Assembly: GCA_030123625.1 (NCBI GenBank) | Contig: CP126121.1 | Location: 3,140,179-3,204,178 of the forward strand | From: Nitrospira sp. | GTDB taxonomy: Bacteria; Nitrospirota; Nitrospiria; Nitrospirales; Nitrospiraceae | Length of the DNA stretch: 64,000 bases | Reading direction: 5' to 3' | In this document: in pieces, positions 52,520-62,203 of the stretch | How the letters are laid out: each line of letters begins with the position of its first letter | Numbering within the stretch: position 1 is the first letter of the stretch | Position numbers and translations under genes: made by a program | Notes under the pieces: model-generated | The model's database searches: none | What the model was told of the DNA's origin: nothing | What the model saw: the letters and a program-made list of their open reading frames with translations, nothing else

Positions 52520-52882
52520 ATGGCCATAACCCGATTTGAGGATCTTGAGGTATGGCAAGAGGCCACTTCGTTGGCAGTCGAAATATATGCCGTCTCGAAA
52601 GACGGTAACTTTTCCAAAGATTTCGGTTTCAGGGACCAACTGCGACGATCGGCTGTTTCGATTGCTTCAAATATCGCTGAAGGCAAGGAGCGAGAGACGA
52701 TTCTGGAGTTAATCCGCCATCTCTATATCGCAAAAGGATCATCTGGTGAACTCAAGACTCAGCTTTTCATTGCCGAGCGGGTGGGTTACATCGAGTCGGA
52801 CCGTGCGAAAGATCTCAGACGAGCCGCAGAGAAGATCAGCGCCAAGCTCGGAGCTTTGATTCGAACACTCAAAAAGAAGTAG
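52520..52882 (+). CDS. Four-helix bundle protein (Avd/IVP family)
   Basis: 120 residues. The pattern ITRFEDLEVWQEATSLAVEIY, DQLRRSAVSIASNIAEG and YIAKGSSGELKTQL matches the small four-helix proteins encoded by 23S rRNA intervening sequences and related to Avd of diversity-generating retroelements. No reverse transcriptase, variable region or rRNA is in the window, so it is a free-standing member of unknown function. ATG 52520 starts the conserved region; a longer frame upstream looks unrelated. Confidence 0.85.
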   Translation: MAITRFEDLEVWQEATSLAVEIYAVSKDGNFSKDFGFRDQLRRSAVSIASNIAEGKERETILELIRHLYIAKGSSGELKTQLFIAERVGYIESDRAKDLRRAAEKISAKLGALIRTLKKK

Positions 52883-52919
52883 CGAGATCCCATGAGTACT
52901 CGATTATCCACTTCGGTGT

Positions 52920-52937
52920 GTCCCGCATTTCTCGCTT
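52920..52937 (+). repeat. Repeat family R5, copy B (18-bp core)
   Basis: GTCCCGCATTTCTCGCTT is identical to 46465-46482. Similar GC-rich sequence follows for about 25 bases. It lies just before the NusG-like gene. Confidence 0.6.
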
Positions 52938-52965
52938 TTCACGCGTGTCGAGCGCGAGGTGGGGC

Positions 52966-53472
52966 ATGAGCGAGTTCATGCCCACACCTCGCTGGTACGC
53001 ACTCCGCACCAAATCCCGGCATGAAAAACTGGTACGAGATCAGTTGGACAAGCAAGGAATTGAGCCGTTGCTTCCGACGGTCAAACGGCTGAGTCAGTGG
53101 AAAGACAGGAAAAAAGAAATCGAAGTGCCGCTGTTTTCCGGATATTGTTTCGTGCGGTTTTCTCAACTCGAAAAGACACCGGTACAAATGGTGGTGGGCG
53201 TCGTTGAAATCGTCGGCAGCGGAAGTCGACCCGAACCGATTCCCGAGCAAGAAATCGACGCGCTGCGCCGTCTCATGACGAGCGTTCTTCCGTATGACTC
53301 CCATCCCTACCTTCATGAAGGGATGAGGGTGGAGGTTGTCCGCGGGCCCTTGCAGGGTGCGCACGGCATTCTGTTGCGAAAAGAAAAGCGGCATCGCTTA
53401 GTGATCGGAGTGCGACTTATTCAACAAGCCGCGTCCGTGGAGATCGATGTGGACGATGTGGTGGCGGTGTGA
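52966..53472 (+). CDS. NusG-like transcription antiterminator (RfaH/UpxY type)
   Basis: 168 residues. The NGN domain (RWYALRTKSRHEKLVRDQL, PLFSGYCFVRF) is followed by a KOW region (MRVEVVRGPLQGAHGIL). Specialised NusG paralogs in surface polysaccharide loci let RNA polymerase read through long operons. It lies at the head of the cysC-wzm-wzt cluster, with a 10-bp hairpin starting 4 bases past its stop. AGGTGGGGC precedes the ATG; ATG 52978 is possible. Confidence 0.9.
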   Translation: MSEFMPTPRWYALRTKSRHEKLVRDQLDKQGIEPLLPTVKRLSQWKDRKKEIEVPLFSGYCFVRFSQLEKTPVQMVVGVVEIVGSGSRPEPIPEQEIDALRRLMTSVLPYDSHPYLHEGMRVEVVRGPLQGAHGILLRKEKRHRLVIGVRLIQQAASVEIDVDDVVAV

Positions 53473-53476
53473 TCTC

Positions 53477-53507
53477 TGGTCTATCGGCAAGCGTTGTCGA
53501 TAGACCA
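53477..53507 (+). promoter_or_regulatory. Perfect hairpin in the leader of the polysaccharide operon
   Basis: TGGTCTATCG (53477-53486) pairs perfectly with CGATAGACCA (53498-53507) around an 11-base loop. There is no T-run, so it is not a simple terminator. It could be a pause or recruitment site for the NusG-like protein encoded just upstream. Confidence 0.45.
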
Positions 53508-53589
53508 CCAGGGTTATGGGCAAAAAATGACCGGCAATCAACGAGTGGCGAGCGCACTGCTTGCTGAATGAAAAGAAAGGGACACACTG

Positions 53590-54243
53590 ATGTCCATAAA
53601 ATCAGTGCATGATATTCCGTGCGCTTCACTCACCAGTCCTTCGGTATCCACCAACGTAGTCTGGCATCGGGCTACTGTGACCCGGGCGCATCGCGAGACT
53701 CAAAACGGCCATCGTGGCGCTATCCTTTGGTTCACGGGATTGTCCGGGGCCGGCAAATCAACGCTGGCCCATGCGGTAGAAGACCACCTGCACCGGCGTG
53801 GCTTCAAGTCTTTCGTGCTGGATGGCGACAACGTGCGCCACGGACTCTGCAGCGACTTGGGGTTCTCGGTGCTGCACCGTCAGGAGAACATCCGGCGTAT
53901 CGGCGAAGTGGCGAAACTATTCATGGAAGCGGGCATGATCGTACTGACCGCCTTCATTTCACCCTATCGCGCCGAGAGAAAGCGGGTGCGTGAGATGGTG
54001 GAGAACGGTGATTTTATAGAAATCTATTGCAACGCGCAGATTGAAGTCTGTGAAGCGCGCGATGTCAAGGGGATGTACAAAAAAGCGCGCGCAGGGCAGA
54101 TTGCTGAGTTTACCGGAGTTTCATCACCCTATGAAATCCCAGAGCGGCCTGATCTTATCGTGGACACCGGTCACTTACAGCTTGACGAGTGCGTGCGCCA
54201 GGTTATCGTCGAGATAGAGCGGCGCGGGGTGATCAATAGGTAG
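53590..54243 (+). CDS. cysC: Adenylylsulfate kinase
   Basis: 217 residues. CysC phosphorylates APS to PAPS, the sulfate donor for sulfotransferases such as the one at 56335. P-loop GLSGAGKST near residue 51, [16 protein letters not shown], the segment [13 protein letters not shown], and [16 protein letters not shown] are all present. About 30 extra residues precede the core. No APS-forming sulfurylase is seen in the window. Confidence 0.95.
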   Translation: MSIKSVHDIPCASLTSPSVSTNVVWHRATVTRAHRETQNGHRGAILWFTGLSGAGKSTLAHAVEDHLHRRGFKSFVLDGDNVRHGLCSDLGFSVLHRQENIRRIGEVAKLFMEAGMIVLTAFISPYRAERKRVREMVENGDFIEIYCNAQIEVCEARDVKGMYKKARAGQIAEFTGVSSPYEIPERPDLIVDTGHLQLDECVRQVIVEIERRGVINR

Positions 54244-54300
54244 TGACAGGGACCGTGTCATGATGGACATGGTCCGGACAGGATCATAGAAGCACCGAGG

Positions 54301-55128
54301 ATGGAGAGTCAGGATGAGCTGGTCATCGAAGCGGGTAGCACTGAACATCACTATTGGAAAGACTTGTGGCGATACCGGGAATTATTCTATTTCTTGGCAT
54401 GGCGAGACATATTGGTTCGGTACAAGCAGACCGCTATAGGGTTGGCATGGGCCGTGTTACGACCATTGCTGACCATGGTCGCGTTCGTGTTCGTGTTTGG
54501 AAAGCTCGCCCGCATGCCGTCCGATGGCGCGCCCTATCCCATTTTAGTCTTTGCCGCTCTGTTACCATGGCAATTTTTTGCCAATGCGTTTACCGAAGCA
54601 GGCAATAGCTTGATCGGCAACGCCAACATGATATCGAAAGTCTATTTCCCTCGGCTGGTGATACCGGCCAGCGCCGTGATTGTTAGCTTTTTGGATTTCT
54701 TGCTATCCGGGGCGCTGTTGGCTGCGTTAATGCTCTGGTATGGGTTGACACCAGACTGGCGAATTATGACCATTCCGTTGTTCATGGCTCTTGCCATTGT
54801 GGCCGCCATTGGGGCGGGTCTGTGGATCGCGGCGCTCAACGTCAAGTATCGAGATTTCCGCTATATCATACCGTTCATCGTGCAATTCGGCCTGTATATT
54901 TCACCGGTCGGATACAGCAGCGCCGTCGTTCCGGACAACTGGCGGTTGCTGTATTCCATCAATCCGATGGTGGGTGTGATCGATGGATTCCGCTGGGCGA
55001 TTGTGGGGGGAGAATCCCAATTGTACTGGCCCGGTGTCTCGCTCTCGCTGGTGCTTGTCCTCCTGATTGCCGTCACCGGCGTCTTGTACTTCCGAAAGAC
55101 GGAAAAAAGTTTTGCGGACGTGATCTAA
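54301..55128 (+). CDS. wzm: Polysaccharide ABC transporter permease (Wzm/KpsM type)
   Basis: 275 residues with six membrane segments and the ABC-2 signature RYKQTAIGLAWAVLRPLLTM. PWQFFANAFTEAGNSLIGN and NVKYRDFRYIIPFIVQFGLYISPVGY are typical. It forms the channel for lipid-linked polysaccharide export with the ATPase that follows; start and stop overlap (TAATG). Confidence 0.94.
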   Translation: MESQDELVIEAGSTEHHYWKDLWRYRELFYFLAWRDILVRYKQTAIGLAWAVLRPLLTMVAFVFVFGKLARMPSDGAPYPILVFAALLPWQFFANAFTEAGNSLIGNANMISKVYFPRLVIPASAVIVSFLDFLLSGALLAALMLWYGLTPDWRIMTIPLFMALAIVAAIGAGLWIAALNVKYRDFRYIIPFIVQFGLYISPVGYSSAVVPDNWRLLYSINPMVGVIDGFRWAIVGGESQLYWPGVSLSLVLVLLIAVTGVLYFRKTEKSFADVI

Positions 55129-56411
55129 TGGCCGTCGCCATAGCTGTCGAAGGTCTGTCAAAAAAATACATCCTCGACCACCAACGGCTGGAGCGGTATA
55201 CGGCCTTGCGGGATGTCTTGGCGAGCGGCGCAAAGCGATTCGCATCCAAACTGCTCCATCCTCTTGCGGATACAGAAGACGATGTGACGCATGAAACGTT
55301 TTGGGCCCTCAAGGATGTTAACTTTGCCGTTCAGCAGGGAGATCGGGTCGCGATCATCGGTCGGAACGGAGCGGGCAAGTCGACGCTGCTCAAGATCCTC
55401 AGCCGCATAACCGAGCCCACTTCCGGCCGATTTTCAATCCGAGGACGTGTAGCCAGTCTGCTGGAAGTAGGCACTGGTTTCCATCCTGAGCTCACCGGCA
55501 GGGAGAACATCTTCTTGAACGGTGCCATTCTGGGCATGACCAGGGCCGAGATTGCACGAAAGTTCGATGAGATCGTTGCCTTCGCCGAGGTGGAGCAGTT
55601 TCTTGATACCCCGGTCAAACGCTATTCCAACGGTATGTATGTGCGGCTTGCCTTCGCCGTTGCCGCACATCTAGAACCGGAAATACTTATTGTGGACGAA
55701 GTGCTGGCAGTGGGGGATATCCAGTTTCAAAAAAAGTGCCTTGGGAAAATGAAAGACGTGGGTAAAGAAGGCAGAACGGTGTTGTTTGTCAGTCATAATA
55801 TGGCCGCCGTTAACCAGCTTTGCACTAAAGGCATTCTCATGGAGAAAGGGCAGATATACGCCGAAGGCGCCGTAGAAAACATTCTAGACCAGTATATTCA
55901 GCGTAGTGCTGCCAATCGAAGCCATGCCTTTGTGAACCAAACGCGAGATTCCCATGCGAAAGCAAGGCTGATCGAAGCACATGTGCTGGGAAGGGACAAT
56001 AAATCTTGTGCGGTGTTTCCGATCGATCAGAGTGCCGGTATCATGCTCGTTTGGCAGCTCAAGGTTCCGGTGCCATTCCTGCGTGTCGGTGTGGAAATCA
56101 TGGACACGAACGGAGTAGTCGTGCTCTCCAGCATGGATACCGATACCACCGGCTTGCACGGAAAACCACGTCAGCCTGGAGTTTTTCATGAAACGATGTT
56201 GATGCCGCCTTTTCTTCTGATGCCGGGCATCTACAGTGTCAAGGCGTTTGCCGGCATGCCGGGTATCGAAAGAATTATGGAGATGGAAAATATATTGGAA
56301 TTTGAGGTAACGGAAAACCATACGCATCTTTCTCATGTACCGGGCGCTCGAAGAAGCGGATATATCGCTGCGCCATTGCAGTGGGAGGTCCATCCTGGGC
56401 CTGCTGAGTAG
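55128..56411 (+). CDS. wzt: Polysaccharide ABC transporter ATPase with carbohydrate-binding domain (Wzt type)
   Basis: 427 residues. The ABC domain shows Walker A GRNGAGKST near 78, signature YSNGMYVRLAFAVA, Walker B ILIVDEVLAVGD and SHNMAAV. Residues from about 265 form the extra C-terminal beta domain of Wzt proteins that recognises the modified end of the exported glycan. That suggests a terminal modification (methyl, sulfate or other) as an export signal. I chose ATG 55128 at the permease stop; the longer upstream frame lies inside the permease gene. Confidence 0.94.
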   Translation: MAVAIAVEGLSKKYILDHQRLERYTALRDVLASGAKRFASKLLHPLADTEDDVTHETFWALKDVNFAVQQGDRVAIIGRNGAGKSTLLKILSRITEPTSGRFSIRGRVASLLEVGTGFHPELTGRENIFLNGAILGMTRAEIARKFDEIVAFAEVEQFLDTPVKRYSNGMYVRLAFAVAAHLEPEILIVDEVLAVGDIQFQKKCLGKMKDVGKEGRTVLFVSHNMAAVNQLCTKGILMEKGQIYAEGAVENILDQYIQRSAANRSHAFVNQTRDSHAKARLIEAHVLGRDNKSCAVFPIDQSAGIMLVWQLKVPVPFLRVGVEIMDTNGVVVLSSMDTDTTGLHGKPRQPGVFHETMLMPPFLLMPGIYSVKAFAGMPGIERIMEMENILEFEVTENHTHLSHVPGARRSGYIAAPLQWEVHPGPAE

Positions 56412-57219
56412 GGTCATCAACAAAGCCAAGCGCGTATTATCGGGCGGCAAGAGCAGCTCACGTTGGAGCGTGCCGAATCCCAGAGCGTCTGATATCTATT
56501 TGGTTTCTTATCCAAAATCAGGCAACACGTGGATGCGTTATCTCATGGCTTATGCCATCTGGCCGGAGATTGCAGAGATCGACTTGGTCGAAATGGCCGC
56601 ATATGTGCCGAGTTTCGGATTGAAGCATGATTACGACATCATGCTGGATCCGAATTCACCATGCAATCGACTTCAACACCGCATCATCAAAGAACATGCG
56701 CCGTACAACAAACTGGCGAGGCGGTACATCAAACGTGCCATTTACATCGCGCGCGACGGAAGAGACGCGATGGTTTCATATTGGCATTTCTGCAACCAGC
56801 GGGACGGCACGGCCATTCCATTCAACGAATTCATAGAGATTTCAGCAAAGCCGGACCATTCCTATGGGCCATGGAACGCTCATGTGACCGGGTGGATGAA
56901 TGCGCCCTTGGAGGCAAAATTGGTGCTTCGCTACGAGGATTTGCTTTCAGACACCGCGAATGCCTTGAAGCAGGCATTGAAATTTGCCGAGATCGAAGCG
57001 ACCGAGGCCGCGATCGCCACTGCTGTTGAACGCGCTTCATTCAACTCCATGCGTAAGCTGGAAAAGGAGAAGGGTTTTAATCTGGAAATGCTGAAAACGG
57101 TAGAATTCGTACGCAAAGGAAAAAGCGGATCATGGCAGGATACATTCGGCCCGGGGGATCTGGAGAGATTTGGCAGGTCACACGGTGGCTCGATACCTGA
57201 ACTCGGCTATTCCTGGTAA
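56335..57219 (+). CDS. PAPS-dependent sulfotransferase
   Basis: 294 residues. The 5'-phosphosulfate loop YPKSGNTWMRYL is near residue 59, the 3'-phosphate site IARDGRDAMVSYW near 139, and RKGKSGSWQDTF at the C-terminus. These match the sulfotransferase 1 family. It would sulfate the exported glycan or another carbohydrate with PAPS from CysC (53590). The start at 56335 overlaps wzt by 77 bases without a ribosome site, so the real start may be later, before residue 40. Confidence 0.92.
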   Translation: MYRALEEADISLRHCSGRSILGLLSRVINKAKRVLSGGKSSSRWSVPNPRASDIYLVSYPKSGNTWMRYLMAYAIWPEIAEIDLVEMAAYVPSFGLKHDYDIMLDPNSPCNRLQHRIIKEHAPYNKLARRYIKRAIYIARDGRDAMVSYWHFCNQRDGTAIPFNEFIEISAKPDHSYGPWNAHVTGWMNAPLEAKLVLRYEDLLSDTANALKQALKFAEIEATEAAIATAVERASFNSMRKLEKEKGFNLEMLKTVEFVRKGKSGSWQDTFGPGDLERFGRSHGGSIPELGYSW

Positions 57220-57336
57220 TGAATGGTCGACTCGTTCTTCCGAGAGGAGGAAAATTCAGAGCCGGTCCGGTCAGGTCACGAATACGATAGAGCGAGACGA
57301 TTAGCCGGAAGGTTTTCCTGAAGCGACCGTGACAGT

Positions 57337-58047
57337 TTGATTGCTCGATCGAAAGTGGGAAAACTCTTTAATTCAATATTGTGTGGATTGCGTGAAGCCG
57401 TTGGTCGCTATCGACGAGATCCAGTGCTTGAGCAGCTACGCCTTGAAAATCCCACTTGCATCATCAACAGCTCAAACATCTCTCATGCCGACCTGGGAGA
57501 AATGGTTGCCATTCTTGACCATGCATGCCTCAATGCCGTGCATATGGGAAGCTTTAGTTATGTCGAATGCAACTCGATCCTACACAACGTAGATGTGGGG
57601 AGTTTTACATCGATTGGGCCGGATGCGAGAATCGGCCTTGCGCGGCATCCTTCGAAAACCTTCGTATCGACCTATCCAAGTTTCTACAGCAATCAAAATT
57701 CGAGTTGTCCGTTGAGCTTCCGCGGAGATAAGGTCTTTGATGATTCCGTACCAAAAACTACCATCGGTAATGATGTCTGGATAGGGGCGCATGTCATCAT
57801 TCCTGGCGGGGTGCAGATCGGTACTGGAGCAATCGTGGCGGCAGGGTCGGTTGTTGTGAAGGATATTCCTCCCTATGCGGTTGTAGGCGGAAATCCAGCG
57901 AGCATTATTCGGTTTCGATTTTCTGATGAAGAAATCAAGGTGTTGTTGGAATCGGAATGGTGGAACTGGTCCGTCGACACAATCAGGCGCCACATAGATG
58001 CGTTTTCAGATATTAAGAGATTCAAGGAAATTGCCACCCGATCATGA
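57337..58047 (+). CDS. Left-handed beta-helix acetyltransferase (CatB/Vat type)
   Basis: 236 residues. Hexapeptide repeats (VDVGSFTSIGPDARIGLA, TTIGNDVWIGAHVIIPGG, GTGAIVAAGSVVVKDIPPYA) and VVGGNPASIIRFRFS identify the family. It probably acetylates a sugar of the glycan. The called start is TTG 57337; GTG 57355 is possible. The 117 bases between the sulfotransferase and this gene hold nothing I can assign. Confidence 0.88.
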   Translation: MIARSKVGKLFNSILCGLREAVGRYRRDPVLEQLRLENPTCIINSSNISHADLGEMVAILDHACLNAVHMGSFSYVECNSILHNVDVGSFTSIGPDARIGLARHPSKTFVSTYPSFYSNQNSSCPLSFRGDKVFDDSVPKTTIGNDVWIGAHVIIPGGVQIGTGAIVAAGSVVVKDIPPYAVVGGNPASIIRFRFSDEEIKVLLESEWWNWSVDTIRRHIDAFSDIKRFKEIATRS

Positions 58048-58226
58048 GCTGTAAGGCAACATCCTGCATATGGACGAAGGTCGGCATTCATGGCGAGAAC
58101 CGATCGACCGGCTGGAGGATGAAGGCGCTGCATTGTGGGCATTGAGGCCGGGATTTATCGATCAAAGACAGGGGCGCACGCTTCAGGTTGGTGGAGTCTT
58201 TTGTCGAAATTGTTGAGCGTGGACAG

Positions 58227-59072
58227 ATGAACGATACGGTCCCATCGATTTCCGTCATTGTCGCGGTCCTCAACGGAAAGACCACGTTGCAGGAATGCAT
58301 CGACAGTGTTGCACGACAGACCTATTCGCATAAAGAATTGCTCGTCATAGATGGCGGTTCGAAAGATGGAACGGTAGAGCTATTGGAGAGAAATAGCAAC
58401 AAATTCAGCTATTGGACTTCCGAGTCCGATCGCGGCGTCTATCACGCGTGGAATAAAGGATTGGCACAGGCACGGGGCGAGTGGATTTGCTTTCTGGGTG
58501 CTGATGATTATTTCCGGGATGTCACGGTGTTGGAGCGAATGGCGGCTCATCTGAAAACGCTCCCGCTCAGTATTCGTGTGGCATATGGGCGAATAATCAG
58601 GATCAACGATGATGGGCAGATGACTCAGCCGGCGGGTGAATCGTGGGAACAAGTTAGGAAGTCGTTCAAGCAATACATGTGTATCCCTCATGTTGGCACC
58701 ATGCATCGGCGAACCTTGTTCGAGCTGCACGGTACATTCAATGAGTCATTCCGTATTGCCGGCGATTACGAATTGTTATTGCGCGAGCTCAAAACAGGCG
58801 ATGCGGCATTCATTCCCGATATCATCACGGCGGTGCAGCGGTTGGGCGGCATGAGCACCAACGTAGCCAACAAATTCAAGGTCTACCGCGAATTCCTCTA
58901 TGCGCAGAGAATGCATGGGCAACGTTGGCCGGGGAAGCATTTGCTGAAGATGATGACGAGGGACTCCTTACAACTGCTGCTATGGAAGACGGTCGGCGAC
59001 CAATCGGCAAGAAAACTGCTGGACCTCCGCAGGCGACTCAGAGGTTTACCGCCACATTGGACACAATCATAA
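58227..59072 (+). CDS. Family 2 glycosyltransferase
   Basis: 281 residues, GT-A fold. SVIVAVLNGKTTLQECIDSV, VIDGGSKDGTVELL, and the metal-site motif FLGADDYF near residue 90 are clear. It adds a sugar to the glycan. I chose ATG 58227; an in-frame GTG at 58188 would add 13 residues. A 48-codon frame at 58071-58217 in the preceding space is not accepted. Confidence 0.9.
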   Translation: MNDTVPSISVIVAVLNGKTTLQECIDSVARQTYSHKELLVIDGGSKDGTVELLERNSNKFSYWTSESDRGVYHAWNKGLAQARGEWICFLGADDYFRDVTVLERMAAHLKTLPLSIRVAYGRIIRINDDGQMTQPAGESWEQVRKSFKQYMCIPHVGTMHRRTLFELHGTFNESFRIAGDYELLLRELKTGDAAFIPDIITAVQRLGGMSTNVANKFKVYREFLYAQRMHGQRWPGKHLLKMMTRDSLQLLLWKTVGDQSARKLLDLRRRLRGLPPHWTQS

Positions 59073-59382
59073 GCATCATCACCGTATTGCCGATTAATCA
59101 TCGCTGACAAACTCTTACCCTGCACCGAATCATGATGGTTCTTGCTTATTGTCTTTGTGAAGGAGAGGCTATTCCGCTGTAATGCAAGGTGTTTCGGCGG
59201 TCAGGGAAGGTCAACTATGATCCCTATTCGCTTCGTCGTCTTCCCGAACAAATAGGGTGTGGCGATGTTCGCCGTTGCGATGCCTCAGAGAGCCGTAATC
59301 ATGATTTTGTCGAGTAGGATCTCGATACAGCCGGAGGCAAGGCTCGAAAGCCGAACTCTCTCTTTATGGAAGCCCTGAAACC
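59073..59382. other. Intergenic gap, nothing assigned
   Basis: 310 bases between two glycosyltransferase genes on the same strand. No promoter, hairpin with T-run, or coding frame that I would defend. Confidence 0.6.
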
Positions 59383-60660
59383 ATGAATGTTCTTCATCTT
59401 AGCTGGTCTGATGTTCAAGGTGGAGCGGCTAGGGCCGCATATCGCCTGCATCGGGCGCTTCCTACTATCGGTGTGAATTCACAAATGCTGGTTGAGGTAA
59501 AGGGGAGTCAAGAGCCATCGATATTTGACGGGGGATCCATCATAAATCGGATCGCAGGGCGTATTTCATCTCATTGGGACCAATTTTATGTGCATAGTTA
59601 TACGAGCAGGAAGCCTCTCTTATTCTCACCGGCAAAGGCCGCGACACGTACCGTGCAGAGAGCCGATAAGATATCAAAAGATATCTATCACCTGCATTGG
59701 ATCACCAATGGATTCCTGAAAGTCGAGGACTTGCGAACGCTGGAGAAGCCTTTAGTATGGACGCTTCATGACCTATGGGGTTTTACCGGTGGATGTCACT
59801 ACGGAGAGGGATGTTCAAGATTCGAAACCGATTGTGGTTGCTGCCCGGTGCTTGACTCAAGAGTTCACAATGATCTGTCCCGAGAGACATGGGAGCGAAA
59901 GTGCTCGGCATGGAGGGATATTGATCTTACTTTGATCGCGCCGAGTCGTTGGATGGCAAGAATGGCTGCATCCAGTGCGTTATTCCGATCTCGGCGTATA
60001 GAAGTCATCCCCTATTGCCTTGATACGCAGGTGTTTTGTCCTACCGAGTGTGCGGTTGCAAGGCGAAGGCTCTCCTTGCCTCACGGCAAGCATGTCGTGT
60101 TGTTTAGTGCGTTGACAGGTGACGGCGATAAACGAAAAGGCCTCCATTTGCTTAAGTCCGCATTTGAAAGTCTTGCCAAGAATGGGAACGCGGGGTCAAT
60201 TTGCCTGGCCGTTGCCGGAATGAACGGCGATACGCACGACTCGTCGTTCTCCTTTGACGTTCATTATCTCGGAATATTGAAGCGAGATAAGGAGATGGCA
60301 TCGGCTTGTGCGGCGGCAGACGTATTCGTGGCTCCTTCCATGGAAGACAACTTACCGAATACTGTTCTGGAAGCGCTGAGTTGTGGAACTCCATGCGTGG
60401 CTTTTGATATAGGCGGGATGGGCGACATGATAGATCATCGGATGAACGGGTATCTTGCCAAGCCGTTTGATGTAGACGATTTGGCTATGGGAATTCGATG
60501 GGTTTTGGCGGATGAGAACCGCCGGCGGAGTTTGAGCGACGCCGCACGGAAAAAAGTCGTGGAGGAGTACGGATTTGAACCGATAGCACGGCGCCATGCG
60601 AGATTGTACGAGGAGCTGACTTCAACAACTAAGCGATCCAAGGGGACCTCGTTTTGCTGA
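59383..60660 (+). CDS. Family 4 glycosyltransferase
   Basis: 425 residues, GT-B. MNVLHLSWSDVQGGAARAAYRL opens the chain and HLHWITNGFLKVEDL follows. A Cys-rich segment GGCHYGEGCSRFETDCGCC is typical of a GT4 subgroup. The C-terminal motif APSMEDNLPNTVLEALSCG binds the nucleotide sugar. A stop overlap with the next gene shows coupling. Confidence 0.92.
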   Translation: MNVLHLSWSDVQGGAARAAYRLHRALPTIGVNSQMLVEVKGSQEPSIFDGGSIINRIAGRISSHWDQFYVHSYTSRKPLLFSPAKAATRTVQRADKISKDIYHLHWITNGFLKVEDLRTLEKPLVWTLHDLWGFTGGCHYGEGCSRFETDCGCCPVLDSRVHNDLSRETWERKCSAWRDIDLTLIAPSRWMARMAASSALFRSRRIEVIPYCLDTQVFCPTECAVARRRLSLPHGKHVVLFSALTGDGDKRKGLHLLKSAFESLAKNGNAGSICLAVAGMNGDTHDSSFSFDVHYLGILKRDKEMASACAAADVFVAPSMEDNLPNTVLEALSCGTPCVAFDIGGMGDMIDHRMNGYLAKPFDVDDLAMGIRWVLADENRRRSLSDAARKKVVEEYGFEPIARRHARLYEELTSTTKRSKGTSFC

Positions 60661-61535
60661 GATTCTCCATTATTACGCCCAACCTCAATCTTAGTAGGTA
60701 TCTCCCCTACACAGTCGAATCGGTTTTGTGCAATCTCTCTCCCGGCGACGAGTACTTCGTGATCGACGGCGGCTCCAATGACGATAGTATCGGGATTATC
60801 CGACGGTACGAGTCATGGTTGACCGGCTGGATCAGCGAGCCGGATCAGGGTTATGCGGACGCATTGGCAAAAGGATTCGGCCGTGTGACAGGCGACATTC
60901 TGTGTTGGATCAATTCCGGTGACCTGCTGTTGCCAGGGGCATTGGATGCGGCTCGACAAGCGTTGACCGACACCCGAGCCGACATGGTGTTTGGGGATGA
61001 CTTCTATATCGATGAAGAAGGGCGCGTGATTTGTTTCAGCAGGGGATATGTAAAGGACCTTCGGGGCGCCATGTTATACGGGGGATGGACGCCGCTTCAG
61101 GATGCGTGCTTCTGGCGACGTGAGTTGTATGAGCGCGTGGGCGGTGTGAACCCACGTATAGGGTATGCGGCAGATTTTGATCTGTTTCTTCGGATGGCGA
61201 TTCACGGAACATGTCGATATGTGCCCTTAACGTTCAGCGCATTCCGCCGTCACGCCGGTCAAAAATCAATCTCCGGTTCTGATGCGTATCGGAAGGAACG
61301 AAAGAACCTCCGTCGTGCGATGCTCGACGGATTGCCAGGATTCAGATTAGGTGAATCTTTGTATTGTGCTTGGCACGAAACCGCGATCCGCTGGCGAGTG
61401 TATGTATCCCAGCGACGTTGGCGGCGAGATGATCTTGCCGGGCAGCTCATTGACAAGTTGCCGTGCCGCCAATATTGGCCGTTGAAATCCGGCTCGGACC
61501 TACCGTGGCAAAAGACGCGTTGTGTCGACTCATGA
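60654..61535 (+). CDS. Family 2 glycosyltransferase
   Basis: 293 residues. FSIITPNLNLSRYLPYTVESV, VIDGGSNDDSI, ISEPDQGYADALAKG and INSGD form the GT2 core. The start is TTG 60654, with AGGGGA 7 bases upstream, overlapping the previous stop. Confidence 0.9.
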   Translation: MLRFSIITPNLNLSRYLPYTVESVLCNLSPGDEYFVIDGGSNDDSIGIIRRYESWLTGWISEPDQGYADALAKGFGRVTGDILCWINSGDLLLPGALDAARQALTDTRADMVFGDDFYIDEEGRVICFSRGYVKDLRGAMLYGGWTPLQDACFWRRELYERVGGVNPRIGYAADFDLFLRMAIHGTCRYVPLTFSAFRRHAGQKSISGSDAYRKERKNLRRAMLDGLPGFRLGESLYCAWHETAIRWRVYVSQRRWRRDDLAGQLIDKLPCRQYWPLKSGSDLPWQKTRCVDS

Positions 61536-61714
61536 CAAGGTGCCTGCCCTCATAATCGATCAAACGGTTCCCTGGACGCTCGGAAAGCTCGGCAAGAAGC
61601 GCAACGGATTCTTGAGGCGGTGATTTGCGCCATCCGCATGTAAAGCGGCGCACCGTCATTGGCAACGTATGTCAGCCGATGAAAGCCAGAGACTGTAATA
61701 TCGGAGAAAACAGT

Positions 61715-62191
61715 ATGAGCTATTCCCAGATTTGCTCAATGTACGGGAACACCGTTGTGGAAGGGATGCGGGTTCGTGTGGGAGTCGGGGTGGTCGTCCG
61801 GGAAGCGGGAGACACCATACTCTTGGAGAAACGTCGTGATTGTGGATGGTGGGGACTGCCGGGCGGAAAGGTAGAGCCCGGAGAGTCGCTCATTGACGCG
61901 GCCGTGCGAGAGGTGTTGGAAGAGACGGGCCTCACCGTGGAAGTCACGCATTTGATCGGCGTGTATTCAGACCCCGATGGCCGTATCGTGACTTATCCGG
62001 ATAACGGGGATGTGGTTCAACTGATCGACGTCGTTGTGGGAGCGCGGGTGTTGTCCGGACGAATCATATGCAGCCACGAGAGCGAAGAGGTACGGTTTTT
62101 CTCCCCATCTCAATTGCCGGCGCACATTGTTCCCCCTGCACGGCAACCCCTTGTCGATGCATTCGAAGGCCGATGCGGAGTCCTACGATAG
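61715..62191 (+). CDS. Nudix hydrolase
   Basis: 158 residues. The Nudix box is complete: G, then E after five residues, then REVLEETGL (near residues 51-73). It hydrolyses a nucleoside diphosphate linked to another group, perhaps a nucleotide sugar as in GDP-mannose hydrolases, given the context. GGAG precedes ATG 61715; the 179 bases before it hold no other gene I accept. Confidence 0.92.
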   Translation: MSYSQICSMYGNTVVEGMRVRVGVGVVVREAGDTILLEKRRDCGWWGLPGGKVEPGESLIDAAVREVLEETGLTVEVTHLIGVYSDPDGRIVTYPDNGDVVQLIDVVVGARVLSGRIICSHESEEVRFFSPSQLPAHIVPPARQPLVDAFEGRCGVLR

Positions 62192-62203
62192 GATGGACTC
62201 GTA

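Noticed and set aside
58071..58217. 48-codon frame before the GT2 gene
   Set aside because: No ribosome site and no recognised family; kept as non-coding.
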